A DNA stretch of 64,000 bases from Actinomyces sp. oral taxon 170 str. F0386 (GTDB taxonomy: Bacteria > Actinomycetota > Actinomycetes > Actinomycetales > Actinomycetaceae). Numbering within the stretch: the stretch's first letter is position 1; each line of letters starts with the position of its first letter. The position numbers were made by a program, and so were the translations under genes. This document shows, in pieces, positions 17,048 through 26,395 of this stretch. Below the pieces are notes generated by a model. The model was not told the DNA's origin, made no database searches, and was given only the letters and a program-made list of their open reading frames with translations. The DNA lies in assembly GCF_000195595.1 (NCBI RefSeq), contig NZ_GL882573.1, positions 275,695-339,694 on the forward strand. Reading direction: 5' to 3'.

Positions 17048-17554
17048 TCAGCGACGCTTCCAGGAGCGAATCTTCGTGCGGAAGGAGGTGAAGGGCGCCA
17101 CCGTGTTGATATGGATCCACTTGGCCACCGGCCAGGCCGACGGCGTCGAAGAGGCCCACGCCCGTTGCCCGGGCTTGAAGAGCTCGTCTTGGCTCAGTGA
17201 TGCCACGAGGGTGACGACGTCGTCGATCCTCTCCCGGAAGGCCTCCTGGAGCCGAAGCAGTGAGGCGTCCCGCCACTGCTCGTAGAAGGAGCTGTGGAGA
17301 CCGCCGAGCCGGTTCCACCGGTGGCCCGGTGCGGGCGTGACCACCTCCCGTCCGGCCCGTTCGTCTCGTTCCCAGCCCAGCAGCAGGTCCATCCACCCCA
17401 GCTGGTAGGCGATCATCTGCGTGGGCGTGCGGTCCACACCGTCCTTGAGCGTGTGGAGCCCGGAGGCGGGGACGTCGTCGAACTCGGCAATGAACAACTC
17501 GGCGCGCTTGCGGATCTCGGCGATGAGCTCCTCGCCGGAGGTGTAGTGCTTCAT
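17048..17554 (-). CDS. ClbS/DfsB family four-helix protein
   Basis: 168 residues. MKHYTSGEELIAEIRKRAELF, TPTQMIAYQLGWMDLLLGWE, a conserved YEQW segment and WPVAKWIHINTVAPF match the ClbS/DfsB (DUF1706) family of DinB-like four-helix bundles. ClbS itself protects colibactin producers by hydrolysing the cyclopropane warhead; most homologues have unknown substrates. Start at ATG 17554 with AAGGGGA upstream; longer in-frame extension lacks a site. It stands alone, with a hairpin on its downstream side. Confidence 0.78.
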   Translation of the reverse strand: MKHYTSGEELIAEIRKRAELFIAEFDDVPASGLHTLKDGVDRTPTQMIAYQLGWMDLLLGWERDERAGREVVTPAPGHRWNRLGGLHSSFYEQWRDASLLRLQEAFRERIDDVVTLVASLSQDELFKPGQRAWASSTPSAWPVAKWIHINTVAPFTSFRTKIRSWKRR

Positions 17555-17697
17555 GACGGTCCCCTTTTCCAACGGCTCCCCATCGACCCGCCGGCGGTTG
17601 CCCCAGGCTCGCGGGTCGCAGAGTAGACCCCGCGTTCGTGCTCTCCACCCTACGAACCCGATGGCCATCCCGCGATCTCACGGCGGCCCAGCCGTGC

Positions 17698-19269
17698 CTA
17701 GTCCTGCGAGGTGACTCCGACGTCGGCCATCTTGCGCTCCGTCCAGGGGGCGACGACGAACAGGACGATCGCCACGGCGACCGTCACCACGCCCAGGCCG
17801 TAGTAGTAGGTCGAGTTCGCGACGTTCTTCGTCTGGGCGATGATGAAGCCGGCGAGCCCCTGACCGGTGGCAGTCGTCAGCAGCCACAGGCTCATCGTCT
17901 GGGAGGCGAAGCTCTTGGGTGCCAGCGCCGACGTCGTCGCCAGGCCCACCGGGGACAGGAAGAGCTCGGCGACGGTCTGGATGATGAACACCACGGCCAG
18001 GAACCACCACGGGGCCAGCTTGTCGCCGCCGGTCCAGATCTGGAACCCGTAGCCCAGGATGAAGGCGGAGGCTCCGATGATGAGCACCGAGATCGCGAAC
18101 TTCATGATGGTCGAGGGGAACCTGCCGGCCCGCCGGGTGAAGAGCCAGCCGATGAACGGTGCCAGGATGACGATCGTGGCCGGGTTGATGGACTGGTAGG
18201 TCTCCGGGTTGATGACCCAGCCGACCAGCGGCATGTGGCCGTCAGTGTTGTCCTTGGCGAAGGTGGCCATCTTGCCGGCGGCCTGCTCGGAGATCATGAA
18301 GAACAGGACCGCGCCGATCCACAGGGGGATGTAGGCGCGCAGGTGGGTGCGCTCGCGGGCGGTCACCTTGGGGGAGCGGAACATGAGTGCGAAGTACCCC
18401 AGGGCGGCGCCTGCCGGGATGATGAGCATCGCGGTGGAGATGGCGTCGAGCAGGCTGCCGGTGAGGAGAGTCAGGATCGTCACCAGCGCGGCTGCGCCCG
18501 CCACGGTGACCGCCGACACGAGAAGAAGCCGCTGCCGCTCCTCGGAGCGGACGGGGTTGGGAACGGTGAAGGCGAAGGCGGAGAGCTTGTGACGCCCGTA
18601 GACGAAGGCCACCAGGGCGAAGGCCATGCCGACGGCGGCCGAGGAGAACCCGGCGTGGTAGCCGTAGTGCTCGCGCAGCCAGCCGGTCACCAGGGGAGAG
18701 GCCAGCGACCCGACGTTGACCGACATGTAGAACAGCTGGAAGCCGGCATCGCGCCGTGGATCATCGTCGTCGTAGAGGCCCCCGACGATCGTGGACAGGT
18801 TCGGCTTGATGAAGCCGGTGCCCACGGCCACCAGCACGATACCGAGCCAGGAGGTGGCCACCACGGGGATGGACAGGCAGATGTGCCCGGCCATGATGAC
18901 CATCCCGCCGTAGAGGGTGGACAGCCACGGCCCGATGACCCGGTCGGCGAAGATCCCTCCGGGGATGGCCAGCAGGTAGACGGCCGCGCTGTAGGAGGCC
19001 AGGATGACCTGGCCGGAGTTGGCGCTCAGGCCCAGGCCGCCATTCGCCGCGGTGTCGGTGATGAAGTAGAGCAGGATGGCGCGCATGCCGTAGTAGGAGA
19101 AGCGCTCCCACATCTCCACGTTGAGCATCCACGGCAGGCCCCGAGGGTGACCGAACAGTCCGCGGTCGTCCTTCGACGGCGTTATGCGCAGGGTGGTGGG
19201 CCGCCATCGGCTGGTGATCATCCGGCCGCTTCTGAGATCGTCCTCGACGGGAGTCGGGGTCGTTGACAT
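17698..19269 (-). CDS. POT/PTR family peptide:H+ symporter (copy 1)
   Basis: 523 residues, about 14 spans. The diagnostic POT motif near the N-terminus (NVEMWERFSYYGMRAILLYF, about 48-67) carries the ExxER-type residues. GTGFIKPNLSTIVGGLYDDDD and the second signature FYMSVNVGSLASPLVTG follow. It imports di- and tripeptides with protons. Downstream of a near-identical paralogue (19457-21052) on the same strand, separated by 187 bases; GGAAGGGAG precedes its ATG. Long identical DNA blocks with the paralogue point to gene conversion. Confidence 0.93.
   Translation of the reverse strand: MSTTPTPVEDDLRSGRMITSRWRPTTLRITPSKDDRGLFGHPRGLPWMLNVEMWERFSYYGMRAILLYFITDTAANGGLGLSANSGQVILASYSAAVYLLAIPGGIFADRVIGPWLSTLYGGMVIMAGHICLSIPVVATSWLGIVLVAVGTGFIKPNLSTIVGGLYDDDDPRRDAGFQLFYMSVNVGSLASPLVTGWLREHYGYHAGFSSAAVGMAFALVAFVYGRHKLSAFAFTVPNPVRSEERQRLLLVSAVTVAGAAALVTILTLLTGSLLDAISTAMLIIPAGAALGYFALMFRSPKVTARERTHLRAYIPLWIGAVLFFMISEQAAGKMATFAKDNTDGHMPLVGWVINPETYQSINPATIVILAPFIGWLFTRRAGRFPSTIMKFAISVLIIGASAFILGYGFQIWTGGDKLAPWWFLAVVFIIQTVAELFLSPVGLATTSALAPKSFASQTMSLWLLTTATGQGLAGFIIAQTKNVANSTYYYGLGVVTVAVAIVLFVVAPWTERKMADVGVTSQD
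18563..18689. repeat. 127-base block identical to 20322-20448
   Basis: The DNA from 18563 to 18689 is the same, base for base, as 20322-20448, although flanking third positions differ. It codes for residues around VAFVYGRHKLSAFAFTV of the two peptide transporters. Identity at silent sites indicates recent gene conversion or duplication. Confidence 0.85.
19052..19155. repeat. 104-base block identical to 20811-20914
   Basis: A second perfectly shared block between the two transporter genes, covering the POT motif near the N-termini. Confidence 0.85.
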
Positions 19270-19456
19270 GAGACTCTCCCTTCCTGTGGCCGGGTGAGGT
19301 ATGCGACCGGACCGTCAGTGTCCGGTACGAGCCACAGGTACCCGTGCACCTTACTCCGACTGCGCGGTCGGTTGGGGAGGAATGCGAGGAGAGGCAGACA
19401 GGTGATTCCCGCCGAGGCGGGCTGGGGCTACTCGGCGAGAGCTGGTCAGCCGCGGC

Positions 19457-21052
19457 TCACTCGGCGGTGGCCGCCTCGACATCGGCCATCTGCCGCTGCG
19501 TCCACGGGGCGACGGCGAACAGCACCAGGGCCATGAGGAGCGTGGCCGCACCCAGGCCGTAGTAGTAGGTGGCGTCGGAGATGTCCTCGGTCTGGGCGAT
19601 GATGAACCCGGCGACTCCCTGGCCGGCGGCGACGCTGAGCCACCACAGTCCCATCGCCTGGGAGGCGAAGCTCCTGGGGGCCAGGGCGGTCGTCGTGGCC
19701 AGGCCGACTGGGGTCAGGAAGAGCTCGGCGACGGTCTGGATGACGTAGACCAGCGCCAGGAACCACCAAGGGGACAGGTCCTGTCCGCCCGGCCAGATCT
19801 GGAATCCGTAACCCAGCATGAGCGCCGAGAATCCGACGATGAGCACCGCGATGACGAACTTCATGATGGTCGAGGGGAACCTGCCGGCCCGCCGGGTGAA
19901 CAGCATGCCGACCAGCGGAGCCAGGAGCACAATCGCCGCGGGGTTGACCGACTGATAGGCCTCAGCGGTGGTCGACCATCCGAAGAAGGGCAGGCGCAGG
20001 TCCGTATTGGACTCGGCGAAGGTGGCCATCTTGCCGGCGGCCTGCTCGGAGATCATGAAGAACAGGACCGCGCCGACCCACAGGGGGATGTAGGCGCGCA
20101 GGTGAGTGTGCTCGCCGGCAGTGACCTTGGGGGAGCGGAACATGACCACGAAGTAGGCCACGGCCGCACCGACCGGGATGAGGAGACCCGCCGTGGCGAC
20201 GGTGGTGACCAGGCTGCCGGTGAGCACCTGAAGGACTGCGACGACAACGGCGATGGCGACCAGGACCCCAATGGATCCCAGAAGAAGCCGCTGTCGCTCC
20301 TCGGGGCGGACGGGGTTGGGGACGGTGAAGGCGAAGGCGGAGAGCTTGTGACGCCCGTAGACGAAGGCCACCAGGGCGAAGGCCATGCCGACGGCGGCCG
20401 AGGAGAACCCGGCGTGGTAGCCGTAGTGCTCGCGCAGCCAGCCGGTCAGCAGCGGAGAGGCGAAGGCGCCGATGTTGATGGACATGTAGAACAGCTGGAA
20501 GCCGGCGTCGCGGCGGATATCGTCATCGTCGTAGAGGCCCCCGACGATGGTCGTCAGGTTCGGCTTGATGAAGCCGGTGCCCACGGCCACCAGCACGATC
20601 CCCAGCCAGGACAGCGCGGTGACCGGGACGGACAGGCAGATGTGCCCGGCCATGATGACCATCCCGCCGTAGAGGGTGGACAGCCACGGCCCGATGACCC
20701 GGTCGGCGAAGATGCCCCCGGGGATGGCCAGCAGGTAGACGGCCATCCCGTAGAGCGCGATGACGACCTGACCGGAGTTGGCGCTCAGGCCCAGGCCCCC
20801 GCGCGCCACCGTGTCGGTGATGAAGTAGAGCAGGATGGCGCGCATGCCGTAGTAGGAGAAGCGCTCCCACATCTCCACGTTGAGCATCCACGGCAGGCCC
20901 CGAGGGTGACCGAAGAGCCCCCGGTCCTCTCTCGACGGCGCGGTGCGCAGGGTGGTGGGCCGCCATCGGCTGGAGATGAGGCGACCGGACTGGGCGACGT
21001 CGTCCTCGAGGTCGTCAGCAGCTGCTGTCGGACCTGACATGGACTGTGCCAT
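19457..21052 (-). CDS. POT/PTR family peptide:H+ symporter (copy 2)
   Basis: 531 residues, same architecture as copy 1: POT motif NVEMWERFSYYGMRAILLYF, GTGFIKPNLTTIVGGLYDDDD, FYMSINIGAFASPLLTG. The N-terminal and second quarters are almost identical to copy 1, while the middle (about residues 255-300) and the extracellular loop after QAAGKMATF differ, so substrate range may differ. First gene of the pair, and GAGGAAGGGA lies upstream of its ATG. The 187 bases to copy 1 could hold a separate promoter. Confidence 0.93.
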   Translation of the reverse strand: MAQSMSGPTAAADDLEDDVAQSGRLISSRWRPTTLRTAPSREDRGLFGHPRGLPWMLNVEMWERFSYYGMRAILLYFITDTVARGGLGLSANSGQVVIALYGMAVYLLAIPGGIFADRVIGPWLSTLYGGMVIMAGHICLSVPVTALSWLGIVLVAVGTGFIKPNLTTIVGGLYDDDDIRRDAGFQLFYMSINIGAFASPLLTGWLREHYGYHAGFSSAAVGMAFALVAFVYGRHKLSAFAFTVPNPVRPEERQRLLLGSIGVLVAIAVVVAVLQVLTGSLVTTVATAGLLIPVGAAVAYFVVMFRSPKVTAGEHTHLRAYIPLWVGAVLFFMISEQAAGKMATFAESNTDLRLPFFGWSTTAEAYQSVNPAAIVLLAPLVGMLFTRRAGRFPSTIMKFVIAVLIVGFSALMLGYGFQIWPGGQDLSPWWFLALVYVIQTVAELFLTPVGLATTTALAPRSFASQAMGLWWLSVAAGQGVAGFIIAQTEDISDATYYYGLGAATLLMALVLFAVAPWTQRQMADVEAATAE

Positions 21053-21360
21053 GGCGATGTCCCTTCCTCAGAGCGGTGGTCGCTCGGGGCCGACCGCAGG
21101 GGTGTTCCAGGGCGCCGGGCGGTCCGACTCGCACGAGGAGGCCCAGACCTGTCGCCGAAGAGAGATGTGATGGTGCCGAGACCATAGCTCCTGGTCTGTT
21201 TCCGGCATGCTTCCGGCAATTGGGAGAACAGCGGTGGCCCCGGGGAGGAGACTGCTGGGATCTCCTCCCCGGGGCCACCGGGTGCCGCCCTGGAGGGCGG
21301 CCTACAGGGATTCCTCCGCGAGGCGGAGGGCAGGGGGAGGGCGGCGGACTCCGTCCAGGC
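21053..21360. terminator. Intergenic region with three terminator-like hairpins
   Basis: Stem 1 is 18 bp (21233-21250 with 21262-21279). Stem 2 is GCCGCCC/GGGCGGC (21284-21290 with 21295-21301). Stem 3 is CCTCCGC/GCGGAGG (21313-21319 with 21323-21329). They lie downstream of lldD (minus strand) and insulate it from the peptide transporter genes. The rest holds the promoter of the POT copy 2 gene; no clear boxes were seen. Confidence 0.75.
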
Positions 21361-22629
21361 TCAGCGGGCGACGGCGTCCGCCGCAGCCCTGATGTGCGGA
21401 CGCACCGGGGTCAGGCGGGTCAGCTGGGTGACGTGGCGCGGCTCGAGCTCCTCCAGGCTGGAGACGCCCAGGAGCTTCATGGTGCGGATGACCTCGTCGG
21501 AGAGGATCTCGATCATGCGGTCCACGCCCTCGCGCCCGCCGGCCATGAGGCCGTAGAGGTAGGCGCGGCCCACGAGCCCGAACTTGGCGCCCAGGGCGAC
21601 GGCGGCCACGACGTCGGCGCCGTTCATGATGCCGGTGTCGACCATGATCGTGGCGTCCTTGCCGACCTCCCGGACCACCTCGGGCAGGAGGCGGAAGGGG
21701 ACGGGGGCACGGTCCAGCTGGCGCCCGCCGTGGTTGGACAGCAGGACGCCGTCGACGCCCAGGTCGATGAGGCGCTTGGAGTCCTCGACGGTCTGTACGC
21801 CCTTGATGACGATCTTGCCGGGCCACATGGAGCGGATGACCTTGAGGTCCTCGTCGCTGATGGTGGGGTCCATGGCGTTGTCGAGCAGCTCGCCCACGGT
21901 GCCGCCGGTGGATTTCAGGGAGGCGAACTCCAGCTTGGGCGTGGTCAGGAAGTCGAACCACCACCACGGGCGGGGGATCGCGTCGAGGACGGTGCCGGCC
22001 GTGATCTGGGGCGGGATGGAGAAGCCGTTGCGCTTGTCGCGCAGGCGGGCCCCGGCCACGGGGGTGTCGACGGTGAACATGAGGGTGTCGAAGCCGGCTG
22101 CGGCGGCGCGCTCGACTAGCCCGTAGGAGATGTCGCGCTGGCGCATGACGTAGAGCTGGAACCAGTTGCGTCCGTGGGGGTTGGCGGCCTTGACGTCCTC
22201 GATGGAGGTGGTGCCCAGGGTGGACAGGGTGAAGGGAATGCCGGCGGCGCCCGCGGCCCCGGCCCCGGCGACCTCACCCTCGGTCTGCATGAGGCGGGTG
22301 AATCCGGTGGGGGCGATACCGAAGGGCATGGCCGAACGACCGCCCAGGATCTCGCAGGAGGTGTCGACGTCGAGGGCCGGGTGGAGGATGTCGGGGTGGA
22401 ACTCGATGTCGCGGAAGGCCTGACGGGCGCGGCGCAGAGAGACCTCTCCCTCGGCGGCGCCGTCGGTGTAGTCGAAGGCCGCGGCCGGGGTGCGGCGCTT
22501 GGCGATCTTGCGCAGGTCCCAGGTGGTCAGTGCGGCGTCGAGGCGTCGGCGCTTGGGGTTCAGCTCGGGCGTCTTGAAGTGGAGCAGCTCGAAGATCTCG
22601 CTCGGGTTGGGCAGCTGGCGCTTGACCAT
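21361..22629 (-). CDS. lldD: FMN-dependent L-lactate dehydrogenase (quinone)
   Basis: 422 residues of the alpha-hydroxy-acid oxidase family. FMN-site segments [17 protein letters not shown] and [12 protein letters not shown]; active-site His300 and Arg303 in [31 protein letters not shown] binds the phosphate. It oxidises L-lactate to pyruvate, passing electrons to quinone or oxygen. Start at ATG 22629 ([11 protein letters not shown]) with GAGG five bases upstream; a longer in-frame reading has no site. Single-gene unit with hairpins behind it and a weak iron-box-like sequence before it. The lutABC genes 4 kb away encode a second route. Confidence 0.9.
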   Translation of the reverse strand: MVKRQLPNPSEIFELLHFKTPELNPKRRRLDAALTTWDLRKIAKRRTPAAAFDYTDGAAEGEVSLRRARQAFRDIEFHPDILHPALDVDTSCEILGGRSAMPFGIAPTGFTRLMQTEGEVAGAGAAGAAGIPFTLSTLGTTSIEDVKAANPHGRNWFQLYVMRQRDISYGLVERAAAAGFDTLMFTVDTPVAGARLRDKRNGFSIPPQITAGTVLDAIPRPWWWFDFLTTPKLEFASLKSTGGTVGELLDNAMDPTISDEDLKVIRSMWPGKIVIKGVQTVEDSKRLIDLGVDGVLLSNHGGRQLDRAPVPFRLLPEVVREVGKDATIMVDTGIMNGADVVAAVALGAKFGLVGRAYLYGLMAGGREGVDRMIEILSDEVIRTMKLLGVSSLEELEPRHVTQLTRLTPVRPHIRAAADAVAR

Positions 22630-22761
22630 AGGAACCTCATCAGTGAGTCGGATTCTGGACGTTCCGCTCGGTGCGGAGCGCTCGTGGGAGGTGGCCGGCC
22701 TCCATGGCTCAGCCCTCAGGTCCACGAACCACCTCATGCTATGGGACAAAGGTCACCAAAG

Positions 22762-22780
22762 CAAGGTAAGCCTTAGCAAT
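22762..22780 (-). promoter_or_regulatory. Weak iron-box-like sequence upstream of lldD
   Basis: CAAGGTAAGCCTTAGCAAT matches 12 of 19 positions of the IdeR/DtxR consensus and keeps the AGGT-A-AGCCT core. It lies 133 bases before the lldD start. Possible iron-linked control; weak. Confidence 0.3.
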
Positions 22781-23026
22781 CCATGCGATGGTGGGAAATG
22801 GTCGTTGTGGCCGGGAGGATGGGGTTGGCCCACCGAAGCGCCGGGGTCCGCTCGTTGGCGGGGAGATTCTGCACGGTCGGGTGTGTGCGGCTCCGGGCGG
22901 AGGGTCTTGCACCCCAACGGCGCCGAATGTCCCCATCCGGCCGACGGGCTGGTTGGATCTCGGTAGAGTCGGATCGCGGACCGATCATGTCCGGGTGGCG
23001 CCCGGGGAAGTGAAGGAGGCGTTGCC

Positions 23027-24655
23027 ATGCGTCGTCGTGTGCTCGTGTCGGCCTCGGTACTGGCGGCCGTTGGTGCTCCGGTGGTGACCGCCTGCTCGCG
23101 CTCGTCGAAGAAGGCTGAGGGAACTGCGGCCTCCGGGTCACCAACAGGAACGCAGCCGGGCTTCAAGGCCTTGGACGGTCATGTGTCGGGTCATCGCCTG
23201 ACGGTTGAGGTCTCGCCGCTGGTGCGGATCGACGACACCACGACCGCCCTGTCCATGGTGCTCTCGCGTGCCGCTGACGACGCGAACGGCAGTGACTTCT
23301 CCTTCGGAACCGTCATGGGGTACATCAACTTCGCCGGAGACTGGCGCTACGGCGTGACCAGCACCCGCCTGATCGATACGGCCAAGGGGCGCGCGTGGAC
23401 CTCCATCTCCACCATGAGCAAGGAGCAGCTCGCCGTCAAACCCGGTCAGAGCCTCACCACCTGTGTCGCCTTCGGTGCGGTCGACGCCGACTCCGTCACC
23501 GTCCTGGTCCCTCAGACCGGTTTCGTCACCGTTGATGTCGTCAGTCGCGACGAGGCGTCCAGGACCGGTATCGACCTCAAGGCCATGGAGACGGCAGTCA
23601 AGGACGACAAGCAGGTCACCGAACAGGCTGCGGCCTCACCCATCGAGATCAACTCCCGCACGGTCGACGGATCGCTGGGCGCCCGCACCGGGGACAAGGA
23701 CGTCACCATCGTCATGGCTTCTGATGTCACGTTCGCCTCGGACTCGGCGGATCTGGCGGCGGCGGCCGAGGCTCAGCTGCAGACTGTGGCGGGTCAGATC
23801 TCCCAGTACCCCGATGGTGGGACGCTGACCATCGTGGGGCATACCGACGACGTCCAGGATGACGCCTACAACCAGGCCCTCTCCGAGAAGCGTGCCAACG
23901 CGGTCAAGACCCGTCTGGAGCAGCTCACCGGCCTGGACAAGTGGAACCCCTCCGTCGCTGGTAAGGGCGAGTCCGAGCCCCGCGTCTCCGGCACTACTGA
24001 CGAGGCGCGGGCCGCCAACCGACGCGTGGAGATCACCCTCACCCCCACGGGCGGCACTGGTAGCAGCACGAAGCGCGGCGGATTGGGGAACGGCACTGGC
24101 AGTGCGACGCCGTCGGCCCGGGCCTCGTCAGGTGGTTCCTCCCTGCCTGAGGCCAAAGGACCTGTCGGCAAGGGGCCGGAGGGCGTCACTGTCCAAAGAT
24201 CTGACGGCAGTGGCCGGCTGACGATCAGCCTGGACCACGTCACCCGTGCTGACGGCTACCTCCTGGGGGAGGTGAAGGTCGTGGCCGTTGATGGCGACGC
24301 CTCGGCGTCGGACTGGTTCCACGACATCGACTCCGGGGGTATCTTCTCCAACTCCCGTAATGAGGACTCGGCCTCGGTCCAGTACACCCTCTCCAGGGCG
24401 TGTGACGGCCTCGCGGTGGTCGCAGGGGACATGCAGGTCCTCCCGGCGGACTACGTGCCCGGCGGGAAGGACACGCACTGGCCGCTGGCCGACTTCAACC
24501 TCGCGGAGAAGCTTCAGGCCGGTACCGCCATGACCGTCGCCGTCGTCTGGCCCGATCCCGGTGGCGATGCCATCACCGTTGACCACCAGAGCATCAAGAA
24601 GGGTGAAGGTTCCTACGCCTACCGACTCACCGACATCCCAGTCAAGGACAGCTGA
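23027..24655 (+). CDS. OmpA-domain lipoprotein
   Basis: 542 residues. Signal with lipobox VTAC, Cys23. An N-terminal domain (about 45-200) without known motif is followed by an OmpA-type peptidoglycan-binding domain (about 226-340). That domain has FASDSADL, TIVGHTDD (Asp274/275), LSEKRANAV and GESEPRV. A Gly/Ser linker follows (341-375), then a C-terminal domain (about 385-540) of unknown fold. It should be anchored in the outer face of the membrane and bind peptidoglycan. OmpA domains are unusual in monoderm actinobacteria but occur as lipoproteins (ArfA-like). GAAGGAGG lies before the ATG. Confidence 0.85.
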   Translation: MRRRVLVSASVLAAVGAPVVTACSRSSKKAEGTAASGSPTGTQPGFKALDGHVSGHRLTVEVSPLVRIDDTTTALSMVLSRAADDANGSDFSFGTVMGYINFAGDWRYGVTSTRLIDTAKGRAWTSISTMSKEQLAVKPGQSLTTCVAFGAVDADSVTVLVPQTGFVTVDVVSRDEASRTGIDLKAMETAVKDDKQVTEQAAASPIEINSRTVDGSLGARTGDKDVTIVMASDVTFASDSADLAAAAEAQLQTVAGQISQYPDGGTLTIVGHTDDVQDDAYNQALSEKRANAVKTRLEQLTGLDKWNPSVAGKGESEPRVSGTTDEARAANRRVEITLTPTGGTGSSTKRGGLGNGTGSATPSARASSGGSSLPEAKGPVGKGPEGVTVQRSDGSGRLTISLDHVTRADGYLLGEVKVVAVDGDASASDWFHDIDSGGIFSNSRNEDSASVQYTLSRACDGLAVVAGDMQVLPADYVPGGKDTHWPLADFNLAEKLQAGTAMTVAVVWPDPGGDAITVDHQSIKKGEGSYAYRLTDIPVKDS

Positions 24656-24680
24656 ACCGGAGCCTGCCGACGGGCCGGGG

Positions 24681-26186
24681 CTAGGCCACTCGGGTGCGGC
24701 CGGCCAGGGCCCGCAGACGTGCGCGGGCACCGTCCCGGCGCAGGGCGTCCAGCTCCTCGACGAAGGCGCGTCGGAAGCGCTCATCGGTCGCCAGATCGCC
24801 GAAGACGCCCTCATGGGAGATGAAGGCCGTGTCGTGACCGGCCCGCTGCGTCGCGGCCAGGTACTGCAGCTCCTCGGCCAGGGGATCGTCGATGACGATC
24901 TTGTCGCCGTTCTCGTCGAGGCCTTCCGCTCCCCGCGCCCAAGCGGCCACCATCGCCGCCCCCAGCCGGATCGGCCCGCCGGCAGTCAGGTTGTCGCGCA
25001 CTGTGCCCAAGACGAACTTCGGCATCCGGCTGGAGGCGTCCTGCGCCAGCCGGAAGAGCGTGTCCCCGATCGCCTTGTTGGTGAAGCGCCGGAAGAGCGT
25101 GTCGACATAGCAGTCCAGGTCGATCCCCGGCACCGAGCGCAGCGTCGCACGGGCCTCACGCTCGAGGTAGGCGCGCACCCACGTGGCGATGTCCGGGTCC
25201 GCGGCGGCCTCGTGCGCGTACTTCATCCCCAGAAGGCGCCCCCAGTGCGCCAGTGCCTGGTGGGAGGCATTGAGTAGGCGCAGCTTCATGAGCTCGTAGG
25301 GGACGATGTCGTCGACCATCTGGACTCCGACCTCCTCCCACGGGGGCCGGCCTGCGGGGAAGTCGTCCTCGATCACCCATTGGGTGAAGGGCTCGCAGAC
25401 CACCGGCCAGGCGTCCTCGATGTCGAGCCCGCGTCGCAGCTCGTCGATGTCCGCCACCGTGGTCTGCGGGGTGATCCGGTCGACCATGCAGCTGGGGAAG
25501 GCGACGTTGCCGTCGATCCAGTCGGCCAGCTCCGGGTCGCTCATCGCGGCCTGCGAGACGACCGCGGTGCGTGCCGACGCCCCGTTAGCGGGCAGGTTGT
25601 CACAGCTCAGGACCGTGAACGGCACGATTCCTGCCGACCGACGACGTCGCAGCGCCTCAACGACGTAGCCGAAAGCTGTGGTGGGCTCGCCCGGGTGCTC
25701 GGCGTCGTGGATGGCGCCGGGACTGGAGGTGCGGAACTCGCCGGTGACGTCATCGATGTTGTAGCCGCCCTCGGTGATCGTCAACGAGACGATCCGGGTG
25801 GTGGGCATGCTCATGAGGGCCAGAACGGCCTCGGGGTCGTCGGGGGCGAAGAGAAAGTCGTGGATGGAGCCGACGACCGCCGGGTCCCGCAACCCACCGG
25901 GGTACTTGAGGATGAGGGTGTAGAGGTGGTCCTGCTCCAGGAGCGCATCACGCATGCGCTTGTCCGCGGGCAGCAGTCCGACGCCGCAGATCCCCCAGTC
26001 CAGGCAGGAGCCTTCCGGGGCGTCGCCCCAGGGATCGGCCCCGGCGCGCCGGCGCATGAGCCTGTCAAGGTAGGCGGCCTCGTGGGCGCGGTGAAAGCCG
26101 CCCACGCCGATGTGGACGATCCCAGTAGTTGTAGCGGAACGGTCATAGTCGGGAGCCAGGGGCGACTCAGTCAGTGAGGTGGTCAA
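24681..26186 (-). CDS. Mannitol dehydrogenase family (mannitol 2-dehydrogenase or fructuronate reductase)
   Basis: 501 residues of polyol long-chain dehydrogenases. The N-terminal Rossmann motif GIVHIGVGGFHRAHEA and the catalytic region KLRLLNASHQALAHWG (Lys, Asn and His of the family) are intact. Enzymes of this family oxidise D-mannitol to fructose or reduce D-fructuronate to mannonate; the sequence does not decide. Start is TTG 26186, set by GGAAAGGA nine bases upstream and by family length (about 490). It ends 25 bases from the convergent OmpA gene. No uronate or mannitol transport gene is next to it. Confidence 0.82.
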   Translation of the reverse strand: MTTSLTESPLAPDYDRSATTTGIVHIGVGGFHRAHEAAYLDRLMRRRAGADPWGDAPEGSCLDWGICGVGLLPADKRMRDALLEQDHLYTLILKYPGGLRDPAVVGSIHDFLFAPDDPEAVLALMSMPTTRIVSLTITEGGYNIDDVTGEFRTSSPGAIHDAEHPGEPTTAFGYVVEALRRRRSAGIVPFTVLSCDNLPANGASARTAVVSQAAMSDPELADWIDGNVAFPSCMVDRITPQTTVADIDELRRGLDIEDAWPVVCEPFTQWVIEDDFPAGRPPWEEVGVQMVDDIVPYELMKLRLLNASHQALAHWGRLLGMKYAHEAAADPDIATWVRAYLEREARATLRSVPGIDLDCYVDTLFRRFTNKAIGDTLFRLAQDASSRMPKFVLGTVRDNLTAGGPIRLGAAMVAAWARGAEGLDENGDKIVIDDPLAEELQYLAATQRAGHDTAFISHEGVFGDLATDERFRRAFVEELDALRRDGARARLRALAGRTRVA

Positions 26187-26334
26187 GAAGATGTCCTTTC
26201 CGCGCTGCCTCCAGTCCCCTCCAGTCAACTCCGTCTCCATGGAAAACCGGTGTGCACATGCCCCGGACGGCCTCACCGGCCCGGGCCGCCTGTCCCTTGC
26301 CGTCCGCTGGAATCCCTGCGGGAGCGGACAAAGA

Positions 26335-26373
26335 TCCGCGTCGCCCGATCGGGGAGCGATCGGGCGACGCGGA
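26335..26373. terminator. Terminator of lutABC operon
   Basis: A 17-bp perfect stem (26335-26351 with 26357-26373) has the 5-base loop GGGAG, 22 bases beyond the lutC stop. The rest of 26187-26395 shows nothing else clear except upstream sequence of the dehydrogenase gene. Confidence 0.85.
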
Positions 26374-26395
26374 CGGCGGCTGCGCTTGACGAACC

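Noticed and set aside
18563..20448. Identical blocks considered as insertion sequence or transposon ends
   Set aside because: They lie inside homologous coding positions of two paralogous transporters, so duplication or gene conversion explains them.
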